Translations under genes and position numbers: made by a program
Assembly (NCBI GenBank): GCA_019828595.1
Contig: JAHQRK010000010.1
Span: 1 to 64,000 of the forward strand
Direction of reading: 5' to 3'
DNA length: 64,000 bases
DNA from: Aphanomyces cochlioides
Lineage: Eukaryota; Oomycota; Saprolegniomycetes; Saprolegniales; Verrucalvaceae
The notes under the pieces: model-generated
The model's input: only the letters and a program-made list of their open reading frames with translations
Databases searched by the model: none
Told to the model about the DNA's origin: nothing
Shown: piece by piece, positions 28,601-41,580 of the stretch
Layout: each line of letters starts with the position of its first letter
How positions within the stretch are numbered: position 1 is the stretch's first letter

Positions 28601-31600
28601 TGGGTATCTCGATGGGGTCGAGATGTGCATGTGGCACGTGGGTACCAAAAGTGGAGAAAAAGTGGCATCGAGATGCATTTTGTGGGGTATGATTGGGACT
28701 ATCGCGTGTTGATTTCGGACCAAGTTGATGCTTGGTCGTCCACCACACGAGCATGACACCTTTCAAACATGCCAGACGTGGCGAGTGGGTATCTCGATGG
28801 GGTCGAGATGTGCATGTGGCACGTGGGTACCAAAAGTGGAGAAAAAGTGGCATCGAGATGCATTTTGTGGGGTATGATTGGGACTATCGCGTGTTGATTT
28901 CGGACCAAGTTGATGCTTGGTCGTCCACCACACGAGCATGACACCTTTCAAACATGCCAGACGTGGCGAGTGGGTATCTCGATGGGGTCGAGATGTGCAT
29001 GTGGCACGTGGGTACCAAAAGTGGAGAAAAAGTGGCATCGAGATGCATTTTGTGGGGTATGATTGGGACTATCGCGTGTTGATTTCGGACCAAGTTGATG
29101 CTTGGTCGTCCACCACACGAGCATGACACCTTTCAAACATGCCAGACGTGGCGAGTGGGTATCTCGATGGGGTCGAGATGTGCATGTGGCACGTGGGTAC
29201 CAAAAGTGGAGAAAAAGTGGCATCGAGATGCATTTTGTGGGGTATGATTGGGACTATCGCGTGTTGATTTCGGACCAAGTTGATGCTTGGTCGTCCACCA
29301 CACGAGCATGACACCTTTCAAACATGCCAGACGTGGCGAGTGGGTATCTCGATGGGGTCGAGATGTGCATGTGGCACGTGGGTACCAAAAGTGGAGAAAA
29401 AGTGGCATCGAGATGCATTTTGTGGGGTATGATTGGGACTATCGCGTGTTGATTTCGGACCAAGTTGATGCTTGGTCGTCCACCACACGAGCATGACACC
29501 TTTCAAACATGCCAGACGTGGCGAGTGGGTATCTCGATGGGGTCGAGATGTGCATGTGGCACGTGGGTACCAAAAGTGGAGAAAAAGTGGCATCGAGATG
29601 CATTTTGTGGGGTATGATTGGGACTATCGCGTGTTGATTTCGGACCAAGTTGATGCTTGGTCGTCCACCACACGAGCATGACACCTTTCAAACATGCCAG
29701 ACGTGGCGAGTGGGTATCTCGATGGGGTCGAGATGTGCATGTGGCACGTGGGTACCAAAAGTGGAGAAAAAGTGGCATCGAGATGCATTTTGTGGGGTAT
29801 GATTGGGACTATCGCGTGTTGATTTCGGACCAAGTTGATGCTTGGTCGTCCACCACACGAGCATGACACCTTTCAAACATGCCAGACGTGGCGAGTGGGT
29901 ATCTCGATGGGGTCGAGATGTGCATGTGGCACGTGGGTACCAAAAGTGGAGAAAAAGTGGCATCGAGATGCATTTTGTGGGGTATGATTGGGACTATCGC
30001 GTGTTGATTTCGGACCAAGTTGATGCTTGGTCGTCCACCACACGAGCATGACACCTTTCAAACATGCCAGACGTGGCGAGTGGGTATCTCGATGGGGTCG
30101 AGATGTGCATGTGGCACGTGGGTACCAAAAGTGGAGAAAAAGTGGCATCGAGATGCATTTTGTGGGGTATGATTGGGACTATCGCGTGTTGATTTCGGAC
30201 CAAGTTGATGCTTGGTCGTCCACCACACGAGCATGACACCTTTCAAACATGCCAGACGTGGCGAGTGGGTATCTCGATGGGGTCGAGATGTGCATGTGGC
30301 ACGTGGGTACCAAAAGTGGAGAAAAAGTGGCATCGAGATGCATTTTGTGGGGTATGATTGGGACTATCGCGTGTTGATTTCGGACCAAGTTGATGCTTGG
30401 TCGTCCACCACACGAGCATGACACCTTTCAAACATGCCAGACGTGGCGAGTGGGTATCTCGATGGGGTCGAGATGTGCATGTGGCACGTGGGTACCAAAA
30501 GTGGAGAAAAAGTGGCATCGAGATGCATTTTGTGGGGTATGATTGGGACTATCGCGTGTTGATTTCGGACCAAGTTGATGCTTGGTCGTCCACCACACGA
30601 GCATGACACCTTTCAAACATGCCAGACGTGGCGAGTGGGTATCTCGATGGGGTCGAGATGTGCATGTGGCACGTGGGTACCAAAAGTGGAGAAAAAGTGG
30701 CATCGAGATGCATTTTGTGGGGTATGATTGGGACTATCGCGTGTTGATTTCGGACCAAGTTGATGCTTGGTCGTCCACCACACGAGCATGACACCTTTCA
30801 AACATGCCAGACGTGGCGAGTGGGTATCTCGATGGGGTCGAGATGTGCATGTGGCACGTGGGTACCAAAAGTGGAGAAAAAGTGGCATCGAGATGCATTT
30901 TGTGGGGTATGATTGGGACTATCGCGTGTTGATTTCGGACCAAGTTGATGCTTGGTCGTCCACCACACGAGCATGACACCTTTCAAACATGCCAGACGTG
31001 GCGAGTGGGTATCTCGATGGGGTCGAGATGTGCATGTGGCACGTGGGTACCAAAAGTGGAGAAAAAGTGGCATCGAGATGCATTTTGTGGGGTATGATTG
31101 GGACTATCGCGTGTTGATTTCGGACCAAGTTGATGCTTGGTCGTCCACCACACGAGCATGACACCTTTCAAACATGCCAGACGTGGCGAGTGGGTATCTC
31201 GATGGGGTCGAGATGTGCATGTGGCACGTGGGTACCAAAAGTGGAGAAAAAGTGGCATCGAGATGCATTTTGTGGGGTATGATTGGGACTATCGCGTGTT
31301 GATTTCGGACCAAGTTGATGCTTGGTCGTCCACCACACGAGCATGACACCTTTCAAACATGCCAGACGTGGCGAGTGGGTATCTCGATGGGGTCGAGATG
31401 TGCATGTGGCACGTGGGTACCAAAAGTGGAGAAAAAGTGGCATCGAGATGCATTTTGTGGGGTATGATTGGGACTATCGCGTGTTGATTTCGGACCAAGT
31501 TGATGCTTGGTCGTCCACCACACGAGCATGACACCTTTCAAACATGCCAGACGTGGCGAGTGGGTATCTCGATGGGGTCGAGATGTGCATGTGGCACGTG

Positions 31601-34600
31601 GGTACCAAAAGTGGAGAAAAAGTGGCATCGAGATGCATTTTGTGGGGTATGATTGGGACTATCGCGTGTTGATTTCGGACCAAGTTGATGCTTGGTCGTC
31701 CACCACACGAGCATGACACCTTTCAAACATGCCAGACGTGGCGAGTGGGTATCTCGATGGGGTCGAGATGTGCATGTGGCACGTGGGTACCAAAAGTGGA
31801 GAAAAAGTGGCATCGAGATGCATTTTGTGGGGTATGATTGGGACTATCGCGTGTTGATTTCGGACCAAGTTGATGCTTGGTCGTCCACCACACGAGCATG
31901 ACACCTTTCAAACATGCCAGACGTGGCGAGTGGGTATCTCGATGGGGTCGAGATGTGCATGTGGCACGTGGGTACCAAAAGTGGAGAAAAAGTGGCATCG
32001 AGATGCATTTTGTGGGGTATGATTGGGACTATCGCGTGTTGATTTCGGACCAAGTTGATGCTTGGTCGTCCACCACACGAGCATGACACCTTTCAAACAT
32101 GCCAGACGTGGCGAGTGGGTATCTCGATGGGGTCGAGATGTGCATGTGGCACGTGGGTACCAAAAGTGGAGAAAAAGTGGCATCGAGATGCATTTTGTGG
32201 GGTATGATTGGGACTATCGCGTGTTGATTTCGGACCAAGTTGATGCTTGGTCGTCCACCACACGAGCATGACACCTTTCAAACATGCCAGACGTGGCGAG
32301 TGGGTATCTCGATGGGGTCGAGATGTGCATGTGGCACGTGGGTACCAAAAGTGGAGAAAAAGTGGCATCGAGATGCATTTTGTGGGGTATGATTGGGACT
32401 ATCGCGTGTTGATTTCGGACCAAGTTGATGCTTGGTCGTCCACCACACGAGCATGACACCTTTCAAACATGCCAGACGTGGCGAGTGGGTATCTCGATGG
32501 GGTCGAGATGTGCATGTGGCACGTGGGTACCAAAAGTGGAGAAAAAGTGGCATCGAGATGCATTTTGTGGGGTATGATTGGGACTATCGCGTGTTGATTT
32601 CGGACCAAGTTGATGCTTGGTCGTCCACCACACGAGCATGACACCTTTCAAACATGCCAGACGTGGCGAGTGGGTATCTCGATGGGGTCGAGATGTGCAT
32701 GTGGCACGTGGGTACCAAAAGTGGAGAAAAAGTGGCATCGAGATGCATTTTGTGGGGTATGATTGGGACTATCGCGTGTTGATTTCGGACCAAGTTGATG
32801 CTTGGTCGTCCACCACACGAGCATGACACCTTTCAAACATGCCAGACGTGGCGAGTGGGTATCTCGATGGGGTCGAGATGTGCATGTGGCACGTGGGTAC
32901 CAAAAGTGGAGAAAAAGTGGCATCGAGATGCATTTTGTGGGGTATGATTGGGACTATCGCGTGTTGATTTCGGACCAAGTTGATGCTTGGTCGTCCACCA
33001 CACGAGCATGACACCTTTCAAACATGCCAGACGTGGCGAGTGGGTATCTCGATGGGGTCGAGATGTGCATGTGGCACGTGGGTACCAAAAGTGGAGAAAA
33101 AGTGGCATCGAGATGCATTTTGTGGGGTATGATTGGGACTATCGCGTGTTGATTTCGGACCAAGTTGATGCTTGGTCGTCCACCACACGAGCATGACACC
33201 TTTCAAACATGCCAGACGTGGCGAGTGGGTATCTCGATGGGGTCGAGATGTGCATGTGGCACGTGGGTACCAAAAGTGGAGAAAAAGTGGCATCGAGATG
33301 CATTTTGTGGGGTATGATTGGGACTATCGCGTGTTGATTTCGGACCAAGTTGATGCTTGGTCGTCCACCACACGAGCATGACACCTTTCAAACATGCCAG
33401 ACGTGGCGAGTGGGTATCTCGATGGGGTCGAGATGTGCATGTGGCACGTGGGTACCAAAAGTGGAGAAAAAGTGGCATCGAGATGCATTTTGTGGGGTAT
33501 GATTGGGACTATCGCGTGTTGATTTCGGACCAAGTTGATGCTTGGTCGTCCACCACACGAGCATGACACCTTTCAAACATGCCAGACGTGGCGAGTGGGT
33601 ATCTCGATGGGGTCGAGATGTGCATGTGGCACGTGGGTACCAAAAGTGGAGAAAAAGTGGCATCGAGATGCATTTTGTGGGGTATGATTGGGACTATCGC
33701 GTGTTGATTTCGGACCAAGTTGATGCTTGGTCGTCCACCACACGAGCATGACACCTTTCAAACATGCCAGACGTGGCGAGTGGGTATCTCGATGGGGTCG
33801 AGATGTGCATGTGGCACGTGGGTACCAAAAGTGGAGAAAAAGTGGCATCGAGATGCATTTTGTGGGGTATGATTGGGACTATCGCGTGTTGATTTCGGAC
33901 CAAGTTGATGCTTGGTCGTCCACCACACGAGCATGACACCTTTCAAACATGCCAGACGTGGCGAGTGGGTATCTCGATGGGGTCGAGATGTGCATGTGGC
34001 ACGTGGGTACCAAAAGTGGAGAAAAAGTGGCATCGAGATGCATTTTGTGGGGTATGATTGGGACTATCGCGTGTTGATTTCGGACCAAGTTGATGCTTGG
34101 TCGTCCACCACACGAGCATGACACCTTTCAAACATGCCAGACGTGGCGAGTGGGTATCTCGATGGGGTCGAGATGTGCATGTGGCACGTGGGTACCAAAA
34201 GTGGAGAAAAAGTGGCATCGAGATGCATTTTGTGGGGTATGATTGGGACTATCGCGTGTTGATTTCGGACCAAGTTGATGCTTGGTCGTCCACCACACGA
34301 GCATGACACCTTTCAAACATGCCAGACGTGGCGAGTGGGTATCTCGATGGGGTCGAGATGTGCATGTGGCACGTGGGTACCAAAAGTGGAGAAAAAGTGG
34401 CATCGAGATGCATTTTGTGGGGTATGATTGGGACTATCGCGTGTTGATTTCGGACCAAGTTGATGCTTGGTCGTCCACCACACGAGCATGACACCTTTCA
34501 AACATGCCAGACGTGGCGAGTGGGTATCTCGATGGGGTCGAGATGTGCATGTGGCACGTGGGTACCAAAAGTGGAGAAAAAGTGGCATCGAGATGCATTT

Positions 34601-37600
34601 TGTGGGGTATGATTGGGACTATCGCGTGTTGATTTCGGACCAAGTTGATGCTTGGTCGTCCACCACACGAGCATGACACCTTTCAAACATGCCAGACGTG
34701 GCGAGTGGGTATCTCGATGGGGTCGAGATGTGCATGTGGCACGTGGGTACCAAAAGTGGAGAAAAAGTGGCATCGAGATGCATTTTGTGGGGTATGATTG
34801 GGACTATCGCATGTTGATTTCGGACCAAGTTGATGCTTGGTCGTCCACCACACGAGCATGACACCTTTCAAACATGCCAGACGTGGCGAGTGGGTATCTC
34901 GATGGGGTCGAGATGTGCATGTGGCACGTGGGTACCAAAAGTGGAGAAAAAGTGGCATCGAGATGCATTTTGTGGGGTATGATTGGGACTATCGCGTGTT
35001 GATTTCGGACCAAGTTGATGCTTGGTCGTCCACCACACGAGCATGACACCTTTCAAACATGCCAGACGTGGCGAGTGGGTATCTCGATGGGGTCGAGATG
35101 TGCATGTGGCACGTGGGTACCAAAAGTGGAGAAAAAGTGGCATCGAGATGCATTTTGTGGGGTATGATTGGGACTATCGCGTGTTGATTTCGGACCAAGT
35201 TGATGCTTGGTCGTCCACCACACGAGCATGACACCTTTCAAACATGCCAGACGTGGCGAGTGGGTATCTCGATGGGGTCGAGATGTGCATGTGGCACGTG
35301 GGTACCAAAAGTGGAGAAAAAGTGGCATCGAGATGCATTTTGTGGGGTATGATTGGGACTATCGCGTGTTGATTTCGGACCAAGTTGATGCTTGGTCGTC
35401 CACCACACGAGCATGACACCTTTCAAACATGCCAGACGTGGCGAGTGGGTATCTCGATGGGGTCGAGATGTGCATGTGGCACGTGGGTACCAAAAGTGGA
35501 GAAAAAGTGGCATCGAGATGCATTTTGTGGGGTATGATTGGGACTATCGCGTGTTGATTTCGGACCAAGTTGATGCTTGGTCGTCCACCACACGAGCATG
35601 ACACCTTTCAAACATGCCAGACGTGGCGAGTGGGTATCTCGATGGGGTCGAGATGTGCATGTGGCACGTGGGTACCAAAAGTGGAGAAAAAGTGGCATCG
35701 AGATGCATTTTGTGGGGTATGATTGGGACTATCGCGTGTTGATTTCGGACCAAGTTGATGCTTGGTCGTCCACCACACGAGCATGACACCTTTCAAACAT
35801 GCCAGACGTGGCGAGTGGGTATCTCGATGGGGTCGAGATGTGCATGTGGCACGTGGGTACCAAAAGTGGAGAAAAAGTGGCATCGAGATGCATTTTGTGG
35901 GGTATGATTGGGACTATCGCGTGTTGATTTCGGACCAAGTTGATGCTTGGTCGTCCACCACACGAGCATGACACCTTTCAAACATGCCAGACGTGGCGAG
36001 TGGGTATCTCGATGGGGTCGAGATGTGCATGTGGCACGTGGGTACCAAAAGTGGAGAAAAAGTGGCATCGAGATGCATTTTGTGGGGTATGATTGGGACT
36101 ATCGCGTGTTGATTTCGGACCAAGTTGATGCTTGGTCGTCCACCACACGAGCATGACACCTTTCAAACATGCCAGACGTGGCGAGTGGGTATCTCGATGG
36201 GGTCGAGATGTGCATGTGGCACGTGGGTACCAAAAGTGGAGAAAAAGTGGCATCGAGATGCATTTTGTGGGGTATGATTGGGACTATCGCGTGTTGATTT
36301 CGGACCAAGTTGATGCTTGGTCGTCCACCACACGAGCATGACACCTTTCAAACATGCCAGACGTGGCGAGTGGGTATCTCGATGGGGTCGAGATGTGCAT
36401 GTGGCACGTGGGTACCAAAAGTGGAGAAAAAGTGGCATCGAGATGCATTTTGTGGGGTATGATTGGGACTATCGCGTGTTGATTTCGGACCAAGTTGATG
36501 CTTGGTCGTCCACCACACGAGCATGACACCTTTCAAACATGCCAGACGTGGCGAGTGGGTATCTCGATGGGGTCGAGATGTGCATGTGGCACGTGGGTAC
36601 CAAAAGTGGAGAAAAAGTGGCATCGAGATGCATTTTGTGGGGTATGATTGGGACTATCGCGTGTTGATTTCGGACCAAGTTGATGCTTGGTCGTCCACCA
36701 CACGAGCATGACACCTTTCAAACATGCCAGACGTGGCGAGTGGGTATCTCGATGGGGTCGAGATGTGCATGTGGCACGTGGGTACCAAAAGTGGAGAAAA
36801 AGTGGCATCGAGATGCATTTTGTGGGGTATGATTGGGACTATCGCGTGTTGATTTCGGACCAAGTTGATGCTTGGTCGTCCACCACACGAGCATGACACC
36901 TTTCAAACATGCCAGACGTGGCGAGTGGGTATCTCGATGGGGTCGAGATGTGCATGTGGCACGTGGGTACCAAAAGTGGAGAAAAAGTGGCATCGAGATG
37001 CATTTTGTGGGGTATGATTGGGACTATCGCGTGTTGATTTCGGACCAAGTTGATGCTTGGTCGTCCACCACACGAGCATGACACCTTTCAAACATGCCAG
37101 ACGTGGCGAGTGGGTATCTCGATGGGGTCGAGATGTGCATGTGGCACGTGGGTACCAAAAGTGGAGAAAAAGTGGCATCGAGATGCATTTTGTGGGGTAT
37201 GATTGGGACTATCGCGTGTTGATTTCGGACCAAGTTGATGCTTGGTCGTCCACCACACGAGCATGACACCTTTCAAACATGCCAGACGTGGCGAGTGGGT
37301 ATCTCGATGGGGTCGAGATGTGCATGTGGCACGTGGGTACCAAAAGTGGAGAAAAAGTGGCATCGAGATGCATTTTGTGGGGTATGATTGGGACTATCGC
37401 GTGTTGATTTCGGACCAAGTTGATGCTTGGTCGTCCACCACACGAGCATGACACCTTTCAAACATGCCAGACGTGGCGAGTGGGTATCTCGATGGGGTCG
37501 AGATGTGCATGTGGCACGTGGGTACCAAAAGTGGAGAAAAAGTGGCATCGAGATGCATTTTGTGGGGTATGATTGGGACTATCGCGTGTTGATTTCGGAC

Positions 37601-39641
37601 CAAGTTGATGCTTGGTCGTCCACCACACGAGCATGACACCTTTCAAACATGCCAGACGTGGCGAGTGGGTATCTCGATGGGGTCGAGATGTGCATGTGGC
37701 ACGTGGGTACCAAAAGTGGAGAAAAAGTGGCATCGAGATGCATTTTGTGGGGTATGATTGGGACTATCGCGTGTTGATTTCGGACCAAGTTGATGCTTGG
37801 TCGTCCACCACACGAGCATGACACCTTTCAAACATGCCAGACGTGGCGAGTGGGTATCTCGATGGGGTCGAGATGTGCATGTGGCACGTGGGTACCAAAA
37901 GTGGAGAAAAAGTGGCATCGAGATGCATTTTGTGGGGTATGATTGGGACTATCGCGTGTTGATTTCGGACCAAGTTGATGCTTGGTCGTCCACCACACGA
38001 GCATGACACCTTTCAAACATGCCAGACGTGGCGAGTGGGTATCTCGATGGGGTCGAGATGTGCATGTGGCACGTGGGTACCAAAAGTGGAGAAAAAGTGG
38101 CATCGAGATGCATTTTGTGGGGTATGATTGGGACTATCGCGTGTTGATTTCGGACCAAGTTGATGCTTGGTCGTCCACCACACGAGCATGACACCTTTCA
38201 AACATGCCAGACGTGGCGAGTGGGTATCTCGATGGGGTCGAGATGTGCATGTGGCACGTGGGTACCAAAAGTGGAGAAAAAGTGGCATCGAGATGCATTT
38301 TGTGGGGTATGATTGGGACTATCGCGTGTTGATTTCGGACCAAGTTGATGCTTGGTCGTCCACCACACGAGCATGACACCTTTCAAACATGCCAGACGTG
38401 GCGAGTGGGTATCTCGATGGGGTCGAGATGTGCATGTGGCACGTGGGTACCAAAAGTGGAGAAAAAGTGGCATCGAGATGCATTTTGTGGGGTATGATTG
38501 GGACTATCGCGTGTTGATTTCGGACCAAGTTGATGCTTGGTCGTCCACCACACGAGCATGACACCTTTCAAACATGCCAGACGTGGCGAGTGGGTATCTC
38601 GATGGGGTCGAGATGTGCATGTGGCACGTGGGTACCAAAAGTGGAGAAAAAGTGGCATCGAGATGCATTTTGTGGGGTATGATTGGGACTATCGCGTGTT
38701 GATTTCGGACCAAGTTGATGCTTGGTCGTCCACCACACGAGCATGACACCTTTCAAACATGCCAGACGTGGCGAGTGGGTATCTCGATGGGGTCGAGATG
38801 TGCATGTGGCACGTGGGTACCAAAAGTGGAGAAAAAGTGGCATCGAGATGCATTTTGTGGGGTATGATTGGGACTATCGCGTGTTGATTTCGGACCAAGT
38901 TGATGCTTGGTCGTCCACCACACGAGCATGACACCTTTCAAACATGCCAGACGTGGCGAGTGGGTATCTCGATGGGGTCGAGATGTGCATGTGGCACGTG
39001 GGTACCAAAAGTGGAGAAAAAGTGGCATCGAGATGCATTTTGTGGGGTATGATTGGGACTATCGCGTGTTGATTTCGGACCAAGTTGATGCTTGGTCGTC
39101 CACCACACGAGCATGACACCTTTCAAACATGCCAGACGTGGCGAGTGGGTATCTCGATGGGGTCGAGATGTGCATGTGGCACGTGGGTACCAAAAGTGGA
39201 GAAAAAGTGGCATCGAGATGCATTTTGTGGGGTATGATTGGGACTATCGCGTGTTGATTTCGGACCAAGTTGATGCTTGGTCGTCCACCACACGAGCATG
39301 ACACCTTTCAAACATGCCAGACGTGGCGAGTGGGTATCTCGATGGGGTCGAGATGTGCATGTGGCACGTGGGTACCAAAAGTGGAGAAAAAGTGGCATCG
39401 AGATGCATTTTGTGGGGTATGATTGGGACTATCGCGTGTTGATTTCGGACCAAGTTGATGCTTGGTCGTCCACCACACGAGCATGACACCTTTCAAACAT
39501 GCCAGACGTGGCGAGTGGGTATCTCGATGGGGTCGAGATGTGCATGTGGCACGTGGGTACCAAAAGTGGAGAAAAAGTGGCATCGAGATGCATTTTGTGG
39601 GGTATGATTGGGACTATCGCGTGTTGATTTCGGACCAAGTT
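10630..39641. repeat. Homogeneous core of the satellite array
   Basis: About 157 consecutive monomers appear identical. Exceptions noticed are a G-to-A change at 34811 and one 186-bp monomer near 12008 that has six instead of five A residues in the GAGAAAAA run. Similar six-A monomers occur left of this block near 4056, 4797 and 5908. No higher-order repeat was recognised, since the variants are too few to define one. The array stops inside a monomer, just after 'ggaccaagtt', where the LTR begins. Confidence 0.9.
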
Positions 39642-39642
39642 T

Positions 39643-39899
39643 TGTTGAATTGATGAGGGCTTGCACTTGAGTAGTTGAAGGTAAAATTAATTGTGAACTT
39701 TAGATCTTGATGCAGAACTATAGTGTTGAAGGTTCAACATATAAATAGTGTTGCGCTTGAAGTGCACGACCCGGGTGCTGGAAGTGCACCATGCATTATG
39801 CTGGAAGTGCGCAATGTATGAGTGCTGGAAGTACACCATACACAAACACTCTTGTCACAGGATAAGTAGGTCTAGAACCTACTGAGTCCTTAATCAACA
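39643..39899 (-). mobile_element. Ty1/copia-type LTR abutting the satellite
   Basis: This 257-bp segment begins TGTTGAATTGAT and ends TTAATCAACA, so it has the TG...CA ends and 6-bp inverted termini (TGTTGA/TCAACA) usual for copia LTRs. Inside are four copies of a motif near GCTGGAAGTGCAC (39755, 39777, 39800, 39824), spaced 22-24 bp, and a palindrome TGTTGAAGGTTCAACA at 39724-39739. The broken copia RT/RNase H reading frame on the minus strand ends about 90 bp to the right, so this would be its 3' LTR. It interrupts a satellite monomer at 39641. No second LTR copy was found and the polypurine tract is not clear. Confidence 0.65.
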
Positions 39900-39989
39900 T
39901 TGTATTTATGCAATCCGACTATGCCATTTCTAGCACTCTTACTCAATTCGAGTCTTCTGTGAGTCCCAACTTGGAACGCAGGATTTCGA

Positions 39990-40850
39990 ATTACTCACGC
40001 GGAATGGCCTTGGTGAGGATGTCAGCGATAATCATCTTGCTTGGACAGTACTGAAGCTTTATGACTTCCTGCCGACATTGTCCCGTACAAAATGGTACTT
40101 GGTGCTGATGTGTTTGGTCCCTCATGTTGGCCAGGGTTCTTCGCGATGGCAATTGCACTCTGGTTGTCGCAATGCACCAGGATGGTCTGTTGTGGACAGT
40201 GCCACGATGGTTTGCTTCCTCGAGCGATAGGAGAGTACGCACGAGCCATACATAACGACATAGCCGCTGATCGACTTGCGGTCTTCTCCGATTGCAAAGT
40301 CGGCATCGCAGTACGCAGTGAGCTGCAAGTCTCCCACTTGACCTCGACCGTCGATCTTGAGACTTGCAGATTTGGATCCCTTGAGGTACTTGAGCACTCG
40401 CTGTGCTTGCTTCCAGTGGGTATCGTCGTACTTGGACAAGTGCTTGCTAAGGTTTCTCACTGCGTTGGCGATGTCTGGTCGTGTGGCATTCACGAGGTAC
40501 TGGAGACTACCGACAAGTTCGCGGTATGGCAAGTTGAGCGCCTTGACTTCATCTTGACTTTTCGATGTTGGCACGAGTTCATGACCAACGACTTCAGGTG
40601 TCGACACAGGTTTGCAATCAGCCATGTTGAGCTTGTCGAGTAGGACTGCAACATGGCCTTGTTTGGACATCGTGACAACATGGCCTTGAGTTTCAACCTT
40701 GATCCCGAGGATTGACTTGAGCTCACCGAGGTTGGTCATTTTGAAGTTGCAGGCCCTCTCGATGTCTTGATCGTTGTTGCCCGTGATTGTGATGTCCTCG
40801 ACAGCGACCACGGAAGTAGGTACGCCATTCAGTCTAATTTGCTTCATTCA
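39990..40850 (-). pseudogene. Ty1/copia reverse transcriptase and RNase H, broken
   Basis: On the minus strand the frame starting at 40847 gives the second half of a copia reverse transcriptase, followed by RNase H. Recognisable pieces are TITGNN, LGELKSILGIKV, VGSLQYLVNATRPDI, KYLKGSKSA and CDADFA. The catalytic YVDD has decayed to V-E-D. RNase H then continues in other frames (HCDNQSAIAIAKN, then LQYCPSKMIIADILTKAI), so at least two frameshifts are present. The first half of RT, integrase and gag are absent. It probably belongs with the LTR at 39643-39899. It is a dead fragment. Confidence 0.88.
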
Positions 40851-41580
40851 GTAATACGACAGTCTTGGTCGACATAGCGTTTGGCTCATAACCTGTTGAA
40901 AAAGGTCGCTTGGTAGTTGTTGTCGTCGTGCCAAGATTGAGGTAAATTCCGCAATGTGTATTCAAAGTTAGATCTAGCTATCGACCTAACCTTCGCTATA
41001 AGCATATCCAATGTAAATGTATCCAATCTATGCAACCATGAAACCCACGCAACCTTTGGATGGGGACTCTTCACATGCATCAGGGTGATGCCCATCATAG
41101 GAGCCAACATCTCCAACAAAGACATCGAGGAAAAGGCACCAATTCTTTATTACGACAAGAACCAAGGTTCAACTATTGTGGTATGTATCACGTAACATCT
41201 CACTCTCACGTAGAAGGCCACTTACTGTTCAGATTTTCATTTTCTCAAGTCCGCGTGGTTTGTTCTTTCTGGTTGTTTTGATTTCGTGTTAAAGAAGTTT
41301 GATGGATTGGTCAAAGGCCCTCTGTACGAAATCGCCGTGTGAGCCAGGCCGTGAAACATCGTGCGATCTCTTCTGTAAGTAGGTCACCATTTTGTTCATG
41401 ACATAATTCCATTGATAGAAAATATTTCTTGTGGTGCGACTTGAAAAATCATGAAAAGAAGCTTGGCAAAGAGGTGACAAGCGTTGCGACGTATTGCCAC
41501 ACCGCATTGGCTATACATGAATGGGAAATTGGAGGCAGAATCGTATCACACAATGTATCGTGGGCTATGGATCACAACAT
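40851..41580. other. No recognisable gene, probable retroelement remnant
   Basis: About 730 bp lies between the copia RT fragment and the gypsy integrase fragment. Short open frames exist on both strands (for example minus 40886-41125), but none shows a motif I recognise. Its position between two decayed retroelements suggests old element sequence, which is inference only. Confidence 0.4.

Larger units (their letters stand above)
1..39641. repeat. 185-bp satellite DNA array
   Basis: A head-to-tail tandem array of about 214 monomers starts before the window and ends at the LTR at 39643. The repeat period is 185 bp wherever it is regular. Each monomer carries a CACGTG hexamer next to a KpnI site (GGTACC), and a 7-bp dyad with a 5-base loop (ATCTCGA-TGGGG-TCGAGAT, for example 3449-3467). 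The 185-bp unit is not a multiple of three, and the open frames it gives on both strands are the same few peptides repeated by phase, so it is not coding. A period near one nucleosome and strong homogeneity are typical of centromeric or subtelomeric satellites; which one cannot be told from the sequence. No telomeric repeat is seen. Confidence 0.97.

Noticed and set aside
1..39641. Hundreds of open frames of 60-153 codons inside the satellite on both strands.
   Set aside because: They are the same few peptides repeated every 185 bp, overlap on both strands and change with phase; the longer ones arise only where an extra A makes a 186-bp unit. No sign of selection for coding.
1..39641. CRISPR-like regular repetition.
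   Set aside because: There are no unique spacers; the whole 185-bp unit repeats, and the genome is eukaryotic.
40092..40643. 183-codon plus-strand open frame.
   Set aside because: It is the antisense shadow of the copia RT/RNase H fragment on the minus strand.
41060..41281. Plus-strand frames near the gypsy and copia fragments (40956-41281, 41429-41713).
   Set aside because: The second is the shadow of the integrase C-terminal part on the minus strand; the first has no motif.
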